A stretch of DNA of 64,000 nucleotides from Dendrophyllia cribrosa. Its lineage: Eukaryota; Cnidaria; Anthozoa; Scleractinia; Dendrophylliidae. Below, piece by piece: positions 17,759-27,265 of this stretch. The notes under the pieces were generated by a model. That model saw only the letters and a list, made by a program, of their open reading frames with translations, did no database searches and was not told the origin of the DNA. How positions within the stretch are numbered: the first letter of the stretch is position 1; each line of letters opens with the position of its first letter. The stretch is from the NCBI GenBank assembly GCA_024195265.1, contig JAJLRJ010000004.1, positions 46,625 to 110,624 on the forward strand, in the 5' to 3' direction. Both the position numbers and the translations under genes were made by a program.

Positions 17759-19630
17759 TCACGACAAAACCTCAAAAACCAGTGTAATAATAATTGTCAT
17801 ATTTGGAGTTTTACTCAAGGATTTTGCTGGAGCAAAACCAACACGAGTCATTTCCTCGATTTCAACTCCATCTCCAAGATCATACTTCCAAATGTGTTGA
17901 CCAAGCTCTCCTTGCCAAGTCCATGTTGTTCTCTTATTGTTCACTAACATATCCATCACAAGATCGATTTTAGGGTGTGTAAATGAGTGAATTAGATGGA
18001 ACATTATCCCAGCTTTGACAAGTCGTGTTTTCATTGGGAAGAAAACAAATTTTACATCTCTCTCAAACAAGAAGTTATATTTGTCAACAGGATAGTAATA
18101 ATAACCTGTTTGAATAATTTTATCTCCTGTCAACTTGAAACCATTCATGTCAAGGTTTGTTTCCATGACCATCTTCCCCGAGTCAAAAACGAAAGGAGCA
18201 TCATAAACAGAACTTGGCACATCTGATTGAGAACCTTTAACGCCATAAATAATCAGATTTGCTGGACCTTGAGAAGCTGACGACGGCGTTCCTTGCCATT
18301 TCAGATCCAGATAAATGAACTCCGGTGGAGTAATCTGCCATTTATGCATGTGAATGATTGATCGAGAATAGTTGGAAAACTTCTTCGTTGATTGTTGATT
18401 GATATTCAGACTGGTCGAAACCACGTCAACGCTCACACCCGTTATGGAAGCGGGGAAGAATTCAATGCAAATAGTGTATTCCCCTTCTGGAAGTTTTAAC
18501 ATATGGAAACCAAGTCGCCCAGAGTATTCATTGAAAACATCTTTTGTTATTTTCAAATCATACGCTTTTTTATTGATCTGATGGGGTGAACTTGTAAAAT
18601 CAGTTATTCCAGTCACTGTTATATTATGTTCAGCTCTGGATTCATCCACATCCTCCATCAAATACCGGAATTCATCCTTCAAGTGGGAGGTTGAAGATAT
18701 ATGCGATTCATTGACATATTTTTTAAGGTCAGCTTCTGTTTTGATCAGTTCCTCTGCCAGAGCTACTGTCTTCTCATTTAGCTGTGTATCAACATATTGT
18801 TTTGATGTTGCTTCATTGGATGTTTTTGGATCGGGAAGACCAACAAGTTTTTCTCCTCCCATATCCAATTCCCCAGTCATTGTTCCTCCGGAAAGAGAAA
18901 GAGTATCTGAGGCTAAATAAGTGAGTGATGAGGAAAGTTGTGTGACATGTTGATCAACATATTTTTTGTTGACTGCTTGATCGATTGCTGTTGGATCTTT
19001 CACGTTATAAACAAATTGGTTTCCCATATCAAGACTTGTTTCCATTGGGAATGTTTCTTTCCGACTGAGAAAAACATTCTTTGCATCGTCATAGGAGATC
19101 AGATTGTTATAGTTCGCCGATAAATCAGCATAAGTTTGTTGCTTTGATTTGACAACATTGAAAAGTTCTTTCAGATCGATGTTCTTCGTCACTTCATGAG
19201 TATGTGCTGGAGCATTTGGGTGGAACTTCTTCAGCGTCACCATATTCACCGCGGAAAGATCATTTGATTCATCTGTGTCCAGATTTGTGATCAGTTTCCG
19301 ATCCATGTCAATCTCTCCAGGAAGAATCAGTTTCTTTCCCCTGAGATCCAGATCTCCTGTCATATGGGAGGATCCATCAACCTGCAAAGAATCTGCTCTC
19401 AATTGAATCAGTTTGGTTTCCACACTTCTGTCTAGCGAGTCAACTTGATGTTTTATAACTGCATCACCATTTGCTGTTCCTTCAGCGACATTGACCAGTT
19501 TTCTGTTTGACATGTCATAATCTCCTGTGGATGTCAGCTTAAAACCAACTCCTGGCAATCCATCTTTTCCATCTCGACCCCCTCGGGAAGTGCTTGTTGT
19601 TTCAGAAAGCAATCCATTTGAGTAGCTCAT
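17759..19630 (-). CDS. Fibre-like protein with collagen-like segment
   Basis: The 623-aa protein runs from the Met at 19630, just after the ATPase stop. Near the N-terminus is a short collagen-like GRDGKDGLPG. A tail-fibre-type repeat then recurs at least five times, built around MTGxLDM or similar, a NL/GLPDP turn and a YVD element (for example KKYVDQHV and KQYVDTQL). The C-terminal half is beta-rich and could be the receptor-binding head. Phage tail fibres and some Polinton spikes share this layout, so a trimeric virion fibre is likely. It is intact. Confidence 0.7.
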   Translation of the reverse strand: MSYSNGLLSETTSTSRGGRDGKDGLPGVGFKLTSTGDYDMSNRKLVNVAEGTANGDAVIKHQVDSLDRSVETKLIQLRADSLQVDGSSHMTGDLDLRGKKLILPGEIDMDRKLITNLDTDESNDLSAVNMVTLKKFHPNAPAHTHEVTKNIDLKELFNVVKSKQQTYADLSANYNNLISYDDAKNVFLSRKETFPMETSLDMGNQFVYNVKDPTAIDQAVNKKYVDQHVTQLSSSLTYLASDTLSLSGGTMTGELDMGGEKLVGLPDPKTSNEATSKQYVDTQLNEKTVALAEELIKTEADLKKYVNESHISSTSHLKDEFRYLMEDVDESRAEHNITVTGITDFTSSPHQINKKAYDLKITKDVFNEYSGRLGFHMLKLPEGEYTICIEFFPASITGVSVDVVSTSLNINQQSTKKFSNYSRSIIHMHKWQITPPEFIYLDLKWQGTPSSASQGPANLIIYGVKGSQSDVPSSVYDAPFVFDSGKMVMETNLDMNGFKLTGDKIIQTGYYYYPVDKYNFLFERDVKFVFFPMKTRLVKAGIMFHLIHSFTHPKIDLVMDMLVNNKRTTWTWQGELGQHIWKYDLGDGVEIEEMTRVGFAPAKSLSKTPNMTIIITLVFEVLS

Positions 19631-19631
19631 T

Positions 19632-20264
19632 TTAAAGTCTTTCATCAAAGTTTTTGGCAATGAATTTCCTCGGCTTATCCACATAGAGGAAAGAAAACGG
19701 ATCACGCGTGGCTTTCAGATAATCTTCTTTGGTGATGTTATTCTCCCTACAGATCGCGGTAATTTCTTTGTTGCTTGGAAATTCAAAAATGCAAAGATGC
19801 GAGCAATTCAGGCGGATATCTTTTGGTGTTTGGAAATAACTTTGTGAAAGATAAATCACAGAACAATTCTTGTGTCGGCCTTGGATGAAATAGTCAACCA
19901 ATGGCTTTTGGTTTTTCTCGCAAACAAAATCGTCAAAAACAACCAGTTTTTTATTCTCCCCAGATAATTCAGAAACTGGGATGATTTCATCCTCGGATGC
20001 TTCCACGATGTCATATCCAGCTTCTTTGCTGATTGGGCGAAATGTTTTCAAAAGATGTTGATATTTGGCTTGATCCAGATTTTTCGCATAGAGATAAATT
20101 TTATCGTAGAAAAGCAATCTCAAAATCATATCCAGAAGAACGTTTGTTTTTCCAGATCCTGAAGGACCACAGATCAACATTCTGAAAGTTCGATCCGGCA
20201 TAAAAGGCTGCAACTGTCGAAAGTTTGTGATTGGGTCATGGTAATCATAATTGACAATCTTCAT
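19632..20264 (-). CDS. DNA-packaging ATPase (FtsK/HerA, A32-like)
   Basis: The 210-aa protein has Walker A CGPSGSGKT (about residues 32-40), Walker B KLVVFDDF (about 107-114) and a Ser-Gln sensor, IYLSQSYF, near 138. This is the usual compact Polinton packaging ATPase that drives genome entry into the capsid. It is far diverged from the ME1/ME2 ATPases, which carry an extra zinc finger and a long tail. Its stop lies directly before the fibre gene start. Confidence 0.9.
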   Translation of the reverse strand: MKIVNYDYHDPITNFRQLQPFMPDRTFRMLICGPSGSGKTNVLLDMILRLLFYDKIYLYAKNLDQAKYQHLLKTFRPISKEAGYDIVEASEDEIIPVSELSGENKKLVVFDDFVCEKNQKPLVDYFIQGRHKNCSVIYLSQSYFQTPKDIRLNCSHLCIFEFPSNKEITAICRENNITKEDYLKATRDPFSFLYVDKPRKFIAKNFDERL

Positions 20265-20346
20265 TTTATTTCCCAGAAGACAAATTTAGATGAACATCTT
20301 GTTCAACATCATGTTCTTCATCCAAATTCATGTTTGTGGACTTAAA

Positions 20347-21312
20347 ATGAGTTTATTGAAATGGAATGAAATGGCCAAAAGCAAATCTGCTTTGGGAAAA
20401 AAAATCAACTTTGTTCACGATGTCATCACCCAGAAAAAGTTGGGTGAAGAAACAAGCCAAACTGGACTGGCAAAAATGTTCAAACCCATAACAGCAAAAC
20501 TAGATGAGGTTGTTGCGTCGAATTTGAGACAGCCAGCTTTGCCAGTTCGGAGGAGGCAACCAACAACCTCAAAAGTCGATCCAGGCATAGATTATCTTCC
20601 AGAAGTCGATCCATTTGAAGAGATGGATGTTGGAGGTTTATTTGACGATGAGATTGTTCCCCCGCAAGCAGCTAAACAAATCCCAGTAAATCCACCAACC
20701 TATGAAGAAATAAAGCAGGAGGCAGGAGATGACCCGCCTCTATATGAAGAAGATGATCCACCTACCTATGAAAAAGCTACTGAAGGGGAAGCAAATAAAT
20801 TACTAGCTGACTTGGATATCTTCACTTATAAGACAGTGGATAAGGCACTTAATAACCCAGATTTCTCCGCAACACAGAAAAAAAATTATCTTGAGAAAGA
20901 CGTTCTTGCCGAGGCAATCTTTAGAAGAAGACAATTAAACGGTTACAAAGCTTCTTTCACCAAAAAGTTTAAAAAGAGGGAAATAACAGCAGAGCAGAAA
21001 CAAATACAACATGAAAGAATAGATCGTTCAAGGAGAGCTCTGAATGATTACATAAACCATTACACAAGGAAAGCAAAAACATTTTCAGGCTCTGGGCTGA
21101 GGAGAAGAAAAAAAGGTGGAGCCATCCGCTTGTTCTCCAATCCCAAAGAACTTCTCAATAAACTTGAGGTAATCATTGGCTCCATTCTTGCTGGAAACAC
21201 AAATCTGACAATCAGAAACACTGGAGTGGGCATTCTTGATCTTCTCCTGAAAGAGTCAGTTATCAACAAATCCCAGCATGAAAAGCTGTACAAAACCTAT
21301 TTCAAAACATAA
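20347..21312 (+). CDS. PPxY-containing putative virion protein
   Basis: The 321-aa protein starts at 20347 (MSLLKWNEM). Its proline-rich middle has three PPxY motifs within about 30 residues: PPTYEE, PPLYEE and PPTYEK. PPxY is the ligand for WW domains of NEDD4-type ubiquitin ligases and acts as a late-budding or entry/trafficking signal in several animal viruses. The C-terminus has a basic cluster (GLRRRKKGGA) and a hydrophobic helix (LLNKLEVIIGSILAG). It is the first gene of a closely spaced plus-strand run leading into the capsid genes, so a structural or minor core role is likely. Confidence 0.6.
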   Translation: MSLLKWNEMAKSKSALGKKINFVHDVITQKKLGEETSQTGLAKMFKPITAKLDEVVASNLRQPALPVRRRQPTTSKVDPGIDYLPEVDPFEEMDVGGLFDDEIVPPQAAKQIPVNPPTYEEIKQEAGDDPPLYEEDDPPTYEKATEGEANKLLADLDIFTYKTVDKALNNPDFSATQKKNYLEKDVLAEAIFRRRQLNGYKASFTKKFKKREITAEQKQIQHERIDRSRRALNDYINHYTRKAKTFSGSGLRRRKKGGAIRLFSNPKELLNKLEVIIGSILAGNTNLTIRNTGVGILDLLLKESVINKSQHEKLYKTYFKT

Positions 21313-21313
21313 A

Positions 21314-22078
21314 ATGGAAAGAGAAATCGTCCTGTCATCTTACGCTGTTAAGAACAGACAAAACAAACCTGCAGATTTCACAACAAAATTTAATCGTCCA
21401 ATTATTCTTGATCCGAATGAACAATATGTTGTTGGGCTGAAACGAATCATCAATATGAGTTTTACGTGGTATAACATCAATCCACAATATGAAAATCAAC
21501 TGATCAGGTTTTCCTCTGATGGTGGGAAAACATTTTCCGATATTGCGTTTCCTGCTGGAGTTTGGGAGTATTCTGGGATAAATGATTTCATTCGGGGAGC
21601 AACAGTGGTGAAAGAATCTGGAAAAAAATATGTTTTTCCAATCAATCTGGCCTTCAGCAATGAAACTTTCAGAGTGACGATTTCATTGGCTGAAAATTAT
21701 CAACTGGATTTCACCCAATCGAATTTCGGGGAGCTCCTGGGATTTGATAAAAAGATTCTGAAAGAGAAAGTTAATCTTGGCCCAAAAGTTCCAAACCTCA
21801 GTCAAGATACTGATATGTTGAACATTCATTGTGATTTGACAAATGATTCACTTGTGGATGGGGAAGAGACTGATATCATCTATTCCTTTTCCACATCTGT
21901 TCTGCAGGCATCATATAGTTTTGAGCGCGAACCCATAAAAATAGCATTCTGCCCTGTGAATAAAAACACGATCAGCTCAATTCGAATCTATATCACGGAT
22001 GGCCGAAGGCGAATTGTTAACTTAAATGGAGCAGACACAGCTTTCTCGTTGATATTAAAAAAAAAGACTATAAAATGA
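21314..22078 (+). CDS. Minor capsid (penton-like) protein
   Basis: The 254-aa protein runs from the Met at 21314, two bases after the previous stop. The sequence is almost entirely beta, with FGELLGFDKKIL and a C-terminal IRIYITDGRRRIVNLNG that I recognise as the Polinton minor capsid/penton signature (single jelly roll). It would form the fivefold vertices with the major capsid protein. Its stop overlaps the next start as ATGA at 22075-22078. Confidence 0.8.
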   Translation: MEREIVLSSYAVKNRQNKPADFTTKFNRPIILDPNEQYVVGLKRIINMSFTWYNINPQYENQLIRFSSDGGKTFSDIAFPAGVWEYSGINDFIRGATVVKESGKKYVFPINLAFSNETFRVTISLAENYQLDFTQSNFGELLGFDKKILKEKVNLGPKVPNLSQDTDMLNIHCDLTNDSLVDGEETDIIYSFSTSVLQASYSFEREPIKIAFCPVNKNTISSIRIYITDGRRRIVNLNGADTAFSLILKKKTIK

Positions 22079-22473
22079 AAGCATATGAATTTTCTCGAGT
22101 TTATCACCCCAAACTGGGGAAGTTTGTTTATAAGCACAAAGGAACAGGCATCATTTTTGATTCCATCTTCAAGCCACTGAAAAAGATGGCAGGACCAGCC
22201 ATGAAAGGAATTCTCAAGAAAGTTGTGAAACCATTTGCGAAAAAAGCTTTGGATGCAGGAATTTCTCACGCTGGAGAAAAAGTGGGCAAAATGGCAGTTG
22301 AAAAATCAGGTGATTTGATTATGAAAAAACTGGGAAACATGAAGATTGGAAAACCATCTGCGAAACGAGGACGAAAACCACAATCACGCCCTGCTTCACT
22401 CCCAGCGAAACAACCACAGAGAGAAAGTGCAAATGATATCTTGAATAGACTTATCAGTGGCCAAGGAATTTAA
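22075..22473 (+). CDS. Small basic amphipathic virion protein
   Basis: The 132-aa protein is strongly basic. An amphipathic helical stretch (residues about 27-75, around FKPLKKMAGPAMKGILKKVV) is followed by a Lys/Arg/Pro tail (KRGRKPQSRP). By position between penton and hexon and by composition it resembles adenoviral core or membrane-lytic proteins (VI/X type). This is an analogy, not shown homology. Start and previous stop overlap (ATGA). Confidence 0.55.
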   Translation: MKAYEFSRVYHPKLGKFVYKHKGTGIIFDSIFKPLKKMAGPAMKGILKKVVKPFAKKALDAGISHAGEKVGKMAVEKSGDLIMKKLGNMKIGKPSAKRGRKPQSRPASLPAKQPQRESANDILNRLISGQGI

Positions 22474-22487
22474 AATAATCTATTAAA

Positions 22488-23774
22488 ATGGCTTTTCGAT
22501 CGAATGAATATCTCCAAAGAAATGAATTAGTAAGATTCCAGTTGGATGATGTTATCAGAGCCCCAGCAAATGGGCAGCATCAAACGAAAAATGGTTATAA
22601 ATTCACCATCAATGACAGATCAGCGTTCTATGACTGGCATAACGCTTATTTTGAAGTGCAATTTCAACTCCAGAAATTAGCAGATGGTGATGGATATGCT
22701 GCTGCTGATAGGATAACAGTCATAAATGGCTCACATTCCCTGATAAAACACATGACAATCAGATCTGCAGGGAAGATTGTTTACGAACCTGACAATCTGC
22801 ATAAAGTTACTTTTGTTAAAAATCTGTTGGAATACTCAGATGACTTCAGCAGATCAGTAGCAAAGAACAGTTTCTGGTATTTGGATGTGAATGCGACAAC
22901 AGCTGCGAATAACACAGGATTTGAAGCGAGGCGGCTACAAACTCAGGCAGTTCAAAACGATGGCGGTGGGGGTGCTAAAGATGTTAATTGCATTATCCCC
23001 CTGAATCGTTTCTCCTTTTTCGAAGAACTGGAAGATAGGATGTTGGTCCCAATGCAACTGCAATTTGAAATTAATCTTCAACAGGATTCTGAATTAATTC
23101 ATAAGGCTGCTGCTGCTGATGACGGAAGAGTTGTTATCAACAGATTTTTGCTTTGGGTGCCAAGACTGTCTCCCAAAGATTCTCTTTATGATAAATTTGT
23201 CAGTTCATTCCTGAAAGAATCACAATGGAAGTATCTGAGGGAGACATATGAACAATCAGCTCCTGCACAATCATCAGGGTTCTTCCAGATTTCAGCGAGC
23301 ATTGATAATGTAAGGCATATTTTTGTCTGGCTGAAAAGAACAGCTCCACCCAATAATGACCCTGCAGAAGACTCTCCATATTTGATGGACACTTTCAAGC
23401 TGAATGCAGCAGATGCAAACTCATCCCTGTCAACTTGCAGATTGGAGTATGGAAATGGAGTGTTTTATCCTGAAACTGACTATGATACAGAATCAAAAGT
23501 CAGAATCTTCAATGATGTCATGGCTTATGCAATGAGGAAAAATGACTTCAACACTGGGACTCAGTTGAATTTGGCTAACTTTCAATCACTTTATAGCCTC
23601 ATTTATTTCGACTTGTCTTACCAAGCTGAAAAACCAACACGAGATCCCAAACAGCTGATATTTCGATATACGCTGAATGCCAATGCAGCTGCAGCCTTCA
23701 ATGTGCATGCAGTGGTTCTTTATGAGGAAACAGCTAAGATTGATAAAGTTGGAAATGAGCTGGTCATTGCCTAA
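22488..23774 (+). CDS. Major capsid protein (double jelly roll)
   Basis: The 428-aa protein matches the Polinton hexon-like major capsid proteins. It has an N-terminal strand-rich domain with RSAFYDWHNAYFEVQF and HSLIKHMTIRSAGKIVY, a conserved KNLLEYSDDFSRS, then NRFSFFEELEDRMLVP opening the second jelly roll. The usual family length is 400-550 aa. It is preceded by an AT-rich leader and intact. With the penton, ATPase and protease it completes the morphogenesis module. Confidence 0.88.
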   Translation: MAFRSNEYLQRNELVRFQLDDVIRAPANGQHQTKNGYKFTINDRSAFYDWHNAYFEVQFQLQKLADGDGYAAADRITVINGSHSLIKHMTIRSAGKIVYEPDNLHKVTFVKNLLEYSDDFSRSVAKNSFWYLDVNATTAANNTGFEARRLQTQAVQNDGGGGAKDVNCIIPLNRFSFFEELEDRMLVPMQLQFEINLQQDSELIHKAAAADDGRVVINRFLLWVPRLSPKDSLYDKFVSSFLKESQWKYLRETYEQSAPAQSSGFFQISASIDNVRHIFVWLKRTAPPNNDPAEDSPYLMDTFKLNAADANSSLSTCRLEYGNGVFYPETDYDTESKVRIFNDVMAYAMRKNDFNTGTQLNLANFQSLYSLIYFDLSYQAEKPTRDPKQLIFRYTLNANAAAAFNVHAVVLYEETAKIDKVGNELVIA

Positions 23775-23820
23775 AGCGGAGTGAAGCGGAGCGGAGTGAA
23801 AACATATGTTATCATTAAAA

Positions 23821-24658
23821 ATGACAACATATCACCCATATAAAATAAATTTGTCTGAAGGGCAAAAACAAAAACTTGGAAGAGCATTCAGAACAAACAT
23901 ACCTATCACCCTGAGATTGGGTAGTAATCAAACAAGTGGAAATGATGAACTGATGCTGACAGCCAATCAAATTAAAAGAATCGCAAAAGCAAAATCTCTG
24001 GGAAAAGGAGTTGAGATTAAGATAACAAAAACACAAATTAGAAAAGTAATGAAACAAGGTGGAAGTCTATTTTCTGCTATTGTTCCTTTGGCTAAAACAC
24101 TGATATCCCACCCTAGGTAAAACACTTGGGTTGTCAGCACTGGCTGGTTTAGCGAGTGAAGGAGCGAGTCAAGTTGTAAAAGCAATCAGTGGAAAGGGAG
24201 CGGGTCAAGTGGGTGGGTTTCTCATCCCCCAAGATAAAATTCAGAAACTGATTGACAATAAACATTTGTTGACATCAAAACAGAAACAGGATATTTTGAT
24301 TGCCCTTAAATCAGGAGGACAGTTGATGATGAAACCATCCGCAAAACAGTCTGGTGGATTGTTGGGAACTATGCTGGCATCCATTGGAATCCCATTAGCA
24401 CTTAACATGGTAAAGAATTTGTTTGGGAAAGGAGCGCCGCGCGTTGGCCGACCAAAAGGAAAAGGAGCGCCGCGCGTTGGACACCCAAAAGGAAAAGGAG
24501 CTCCAAGATTGGGAGCGTATCCTCCTCCTCCATTTATTGGTAACTGGGGACGAAACCCTGTTGGGATGGGTAAAAAAAAATCAAAAAAGGGCAAAGGACT
24601 TCTGTTAGGGACGAACAGCCCATTCAACAACATCCCAATTCTCGGGGCAATATTGTGA
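23821..24658 (+). pseudogene. Glycine-rich virion core protein, frameshifted
   Basis: Two adjoining frames form one gene. The first (23821-24120) has a hydrophilic N-domain with LTANQIKRIAKAKSLGKG. The second (24131-24658) has glycine/alanine-rich hydrophobic segments, QVGGFLIPQDKIQKLI, three GKGAPRVG-type repeats and a SPFNNIPILGAIL tail. The break is a 25-bp insertion: an 8-bp direct repeat, taaaacac (24093-24100 and 24118-24125), flanks 17 extra bases and creates a stop. Proteins with this tail are frequent in invertebrate Polintons as I recall. A membrane-active or core role is possible. Confidence 0.65.
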
Positions 24659-25089
24659 GGCCTAAATTCATTAACAAACCCCTGAACAATGTGGATCTCA
24701 TGAAGTGGATTGATTTTCTGGAGATTCCCAACTTCAAAGGCATCTTTGCGAGAGATCAATTCATGCCACAAAAACACACTCCCTGCATCATTAATCTTGA
24801 TTCGCTGAAAAATGCAGGAACTCATTGGGTTGCTTGCGCTCCGGGGAAAAAATTCACGTGGTATTTTGACTCTTTTGGAATGGGATTTCCCCAAGAATTC
24901 AGAAGCTCAAAACAAATACTCTGGAACACAAGTCAGTATCAAAACATAAACAGTGTCCTTTGCGGGTATTATTGCCTTTATTTCCTCCATCAATGGTTAC
25001 GCGGAAAAGATTTCTATGATATTCTCAAACCTCTCAGTCTGACTGATACGACGCAAAATGAAAGATTCATAAAAGAATATTTCGATTGA
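24655..25089 (+). CDS. Adenain-like cysteine protease
   Basis: The frame is 144 codons. The catalytic set of the Ulp1/adenovirus protease family is visible: His in THWVA (about residue 58), Asp in YFDSFG (about 72), Gln in SQYQN and Cys in VLCGYYCLYF (about 102). It would mature virion proteins. Homology to other Polinton proteases seems to start before the first ATG (24700), and the only in-frame candidate is a GTG at 24655 overlapping the previous TGA. So either initiation is non-AUG or coupled, or an ancestral overlapping ATGA was lost. Confidence 0.82.
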   Translation: MRPKFINKPLNNVDLMKWIDFLEIPNFKGIFARDQFMPQKHTPCIINLDSLKNAGTHWVACAPGKKFTWYFDSFGMGFPQEFRSSKQILWNTSQYQNINSVLCGYYCLYFLHQWLRGKDFYDILKPLSLTDTTQNERFIKEYFD

Positions 25090-25091
25090 AA

Positions 25092-25897
25092 ATGGAATCA
25101 TATTGCGTCAAAGAAAAAAAAGTCACTGGTTGCGTTGGGCCATCCGGATACATGACTGCAAAAAATGGGAGAAAGATGTTTTTCTGCCATTGCGCTTCAT
25201 GCGGAATTAAAAAAACAAGGTTCGTGAAACAGGGAAACTGAGTCTGCCCTCACAAGGTGGGGGCTTTGGTGAATTAGCATTGACTGGCGTTGCTCATGCT
25301 CTTCCCTGGCTCGGGAAAAAAACAGTTGAAATGGGGAGATATGGGGCAAGTGAATTGTTGCGAAACAAAAACACTCAGAGAAAAGCATTGGATTTTGCTT
25401 TGGATAAGATGAAACCATTTCTTGCCAAAACCTCTTCCGATATGCTGAATCAACTGTCCACGGCGATCCGACCAAACATAAAATATAAGACAGATCGAGC
25501 AGATTTGGATGGAAGAGGATTGGATATTCATAACTTGATTGGGAAACTACCAAGGCCAAAGAAAGGTTTCACTCTTCCCGGACATAACTTCACTGGTCCG
25601 TGGAACCCATTGGAAAAGCAAGTCAGATTTGACGATACTGGAAAGATTCTCGAAATCTGGCAACAACCAACAGGAAAAACAGATGCAGTTGCTATGCAGC
25701 ACGATGTGGATTATTCAGTTTGCGCAAAGAAAATCAATCCACGCAAATGTAAAAATAAAGCAGACAGGAAAATGGTTGCCGCTTTGGATTCCATTCCCTG
25801 GAAAGAAAGACAGTGGGGTCATGCTTTGGCAAGAAATACCATCGATGCAAAACAAAAACTTGGTTTGGGTGCCCCAAAAAACGGGAAAAGATTTTGA
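25092..25897 (+). pseudogene. Zinc-ribbon/phospholipase A2-like protein, frameshifted
   Basis: The first frame (25092-25241, 49 aa) holds a small zinc ribbon with Cys pairs, including CHCASCG. The second (open from 25211 to 25897) carries a parvovirus VP1-type phospholipase A2 domain: calcium-loop-like LPGHNFTGPWNPL and the catalytic HD in QHDVDYS (about 25699). The two frames overlap at 25211-25241 and no ATG opens the second, so I infer one gene broken by a one-base-class frameshift. Such domains let parvoviruses leave endosomes, and a similar entry role is inferred for the Polinton virion. Confidence 0.7.
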
Positions 25898-26836
25898 GTG
25901 AAGGCTGGACTCAAAATCTGGCAAATGAACTTCACCAGCCAATCAGGAGAAGATTTCCAAAGAGAAGAGTTATTGCATATGGCGTTGACAACATTTGGGC
26001 GGCTGATCTGGTTGAGATGGGGAAATTTTCGAAGTGGAATAAAGGAATAAGATATCTCCTGATGGTGATCGATATCTTCTCAAAGTTCGGTTGGATTCGC
26101 CCCCTGAAAGATAAGCGAGGACAAACAGTGGCCGATGCTTTCCGAACCATATTCAGGGAGCGAAAACCGAAGATGCTTTGGACTGATAAAGGAAGTGAAT
26201 TTTTCAATGGAACTATGAAGGATCTCCTGAATAAGAATGGGATAAAATTGTATACCACAGAGAACGAAGAGAAATCGTCTGTGGTTGAACGTTGGAACAA
26301 GACGATGAAGGAGAAACTCTTCCGGATGTTTTCTGCTAACAATAATACGGTGTTTTTTGACAAACTAGATGAGTTAGTGGATCAATCACCGTTTTCATTC
26401 AAGCATTCGGATGACCCCAACGCAGGCCAGCGAACGGAAAAATGAAACAAAGGTTTTCGCTAATCTTTTCGGAGATATGATTTATGCAAAACACAACCCA
26501 GCAAAATTCAAGATCGGTGATAAAGTCCGAATTTCAAAATACAAACGAAAGATATTCGATAAAGGTTTCACCCCGAACTGGACCGAAGAGATATTTGTCG
26601 TTGATGAGGTTTTAAACACAAATCCTGTAACGTATAAATTAGTTGATCTGTTGGGAGAAAAAATAACTGGATCATTTTACGAAGCGGAAGTTCAAAGGAC
26701 AACGCAAGATATTTTTCGCATTGAAAAGGTTCTTCGCTGGGACAAGAAGAAAAAGAAAGCCTTGGTTAAATGGAAAGGATATCCCGTTGGATTCAATTCT
26801 TGGGTTCCGCTGAGTGATGTGGAAAAGCTATCTTAG
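25894..26836 (+). pseudogene. Retroviral-type integrase with chromodomain, frameshifted
   Basis: The DDE core shows Asp in AADLVEM (about 26003), Asp in WTDKGSEF (about 26183) and Glu in VVERWNKTMKE (about 26285). An SH3-like C-domain and a chromodomain ending KWKGYPVGFNSWVPL (26760-26815) follow. The frame shifts near 26375-26385: core in one frame to 26445, C-terminus in the frame from 26411. The start is also doubtful, since a TTG at 25894 overlaps the previous TGA where ATG would be expected. The enzyme inserts Polintons with 6-bp TSDs. This copy cannot make a full product. Confidence 0.85.
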
Positions 26837-26837
26837 A

Positions 26838-26864
26838 AAATATGAATGTTTCACATTCATATTT
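26838..26864. terminator. 12-bp perfect hairpin between convergent genes
   Basis: AAATATGAATGT, a 3-base ttc loop and ACATTCATATTT form a perfect stem directly after the integrase stop. It overlaps the stop of the convergent minus-strand gene at 26863. The position suits a transcript-end structure for both strands, but that function is inferred from position only. Confidence 0.45.
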
Positions 26865-27144
26865 ATGAAATAATACCTCTTGCCTTCAATTCCCGGTGGA
26901 TTTCCCAGAGGAGATCACTTTGTTTTTGGAGTTCATTTTTGAGAATCTTGTGTTCCTCTTGGAGATTGATGAATGATTCAAAGAGGAGTTCTATTATGTC
27001 TTCCTCTTCTTCATTTTGCTCTGCTTCTTCCATCTCTGAATCAGAGACAATGAATTCCTCATCAGATGTTGTTGGGGTTTCATCTTCGCTTATTGATTCA
27101 TCCTCTGAGCAGGTGAGGTCGCTTCGCTCGCTTTCATCATCCAT
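26863..27144 (-). CDS. Acidic coiled-coil protein, unknown
   Basis: The 93-aa protein has an N-terminal half of mostly Asp/Glu/Ser (SEDESISEDETPTTSDEE). Its C-terminal half, ESFINLQEEHKILKNELQ, has heptad spacing and probably forms a coiled coil. No family is recognised. It is the last gene before the right terminal repeat and has low overall complexity. Confidence 0.45.
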   Translation of the reverse strand: MDDESERSDLTCSEDESISEDETPTTSDEEFIVSDSEMEEAEQNEEEEDIIELLFESFINLQEEHKILKNELQKQSDLLWEIHRELKARGIIS

Positions 27145-27265
27145 TTTGAGTTACAAGATTAAAATTTTTAATAGATATCTTCCTCCTCCAAAGGGATAAA
27201 AAGTGGTTGATGAAGAAAAAACAGCTTCTTTTCCCAATTGAAATGAACTTTTTTCCCCTTTTTCC

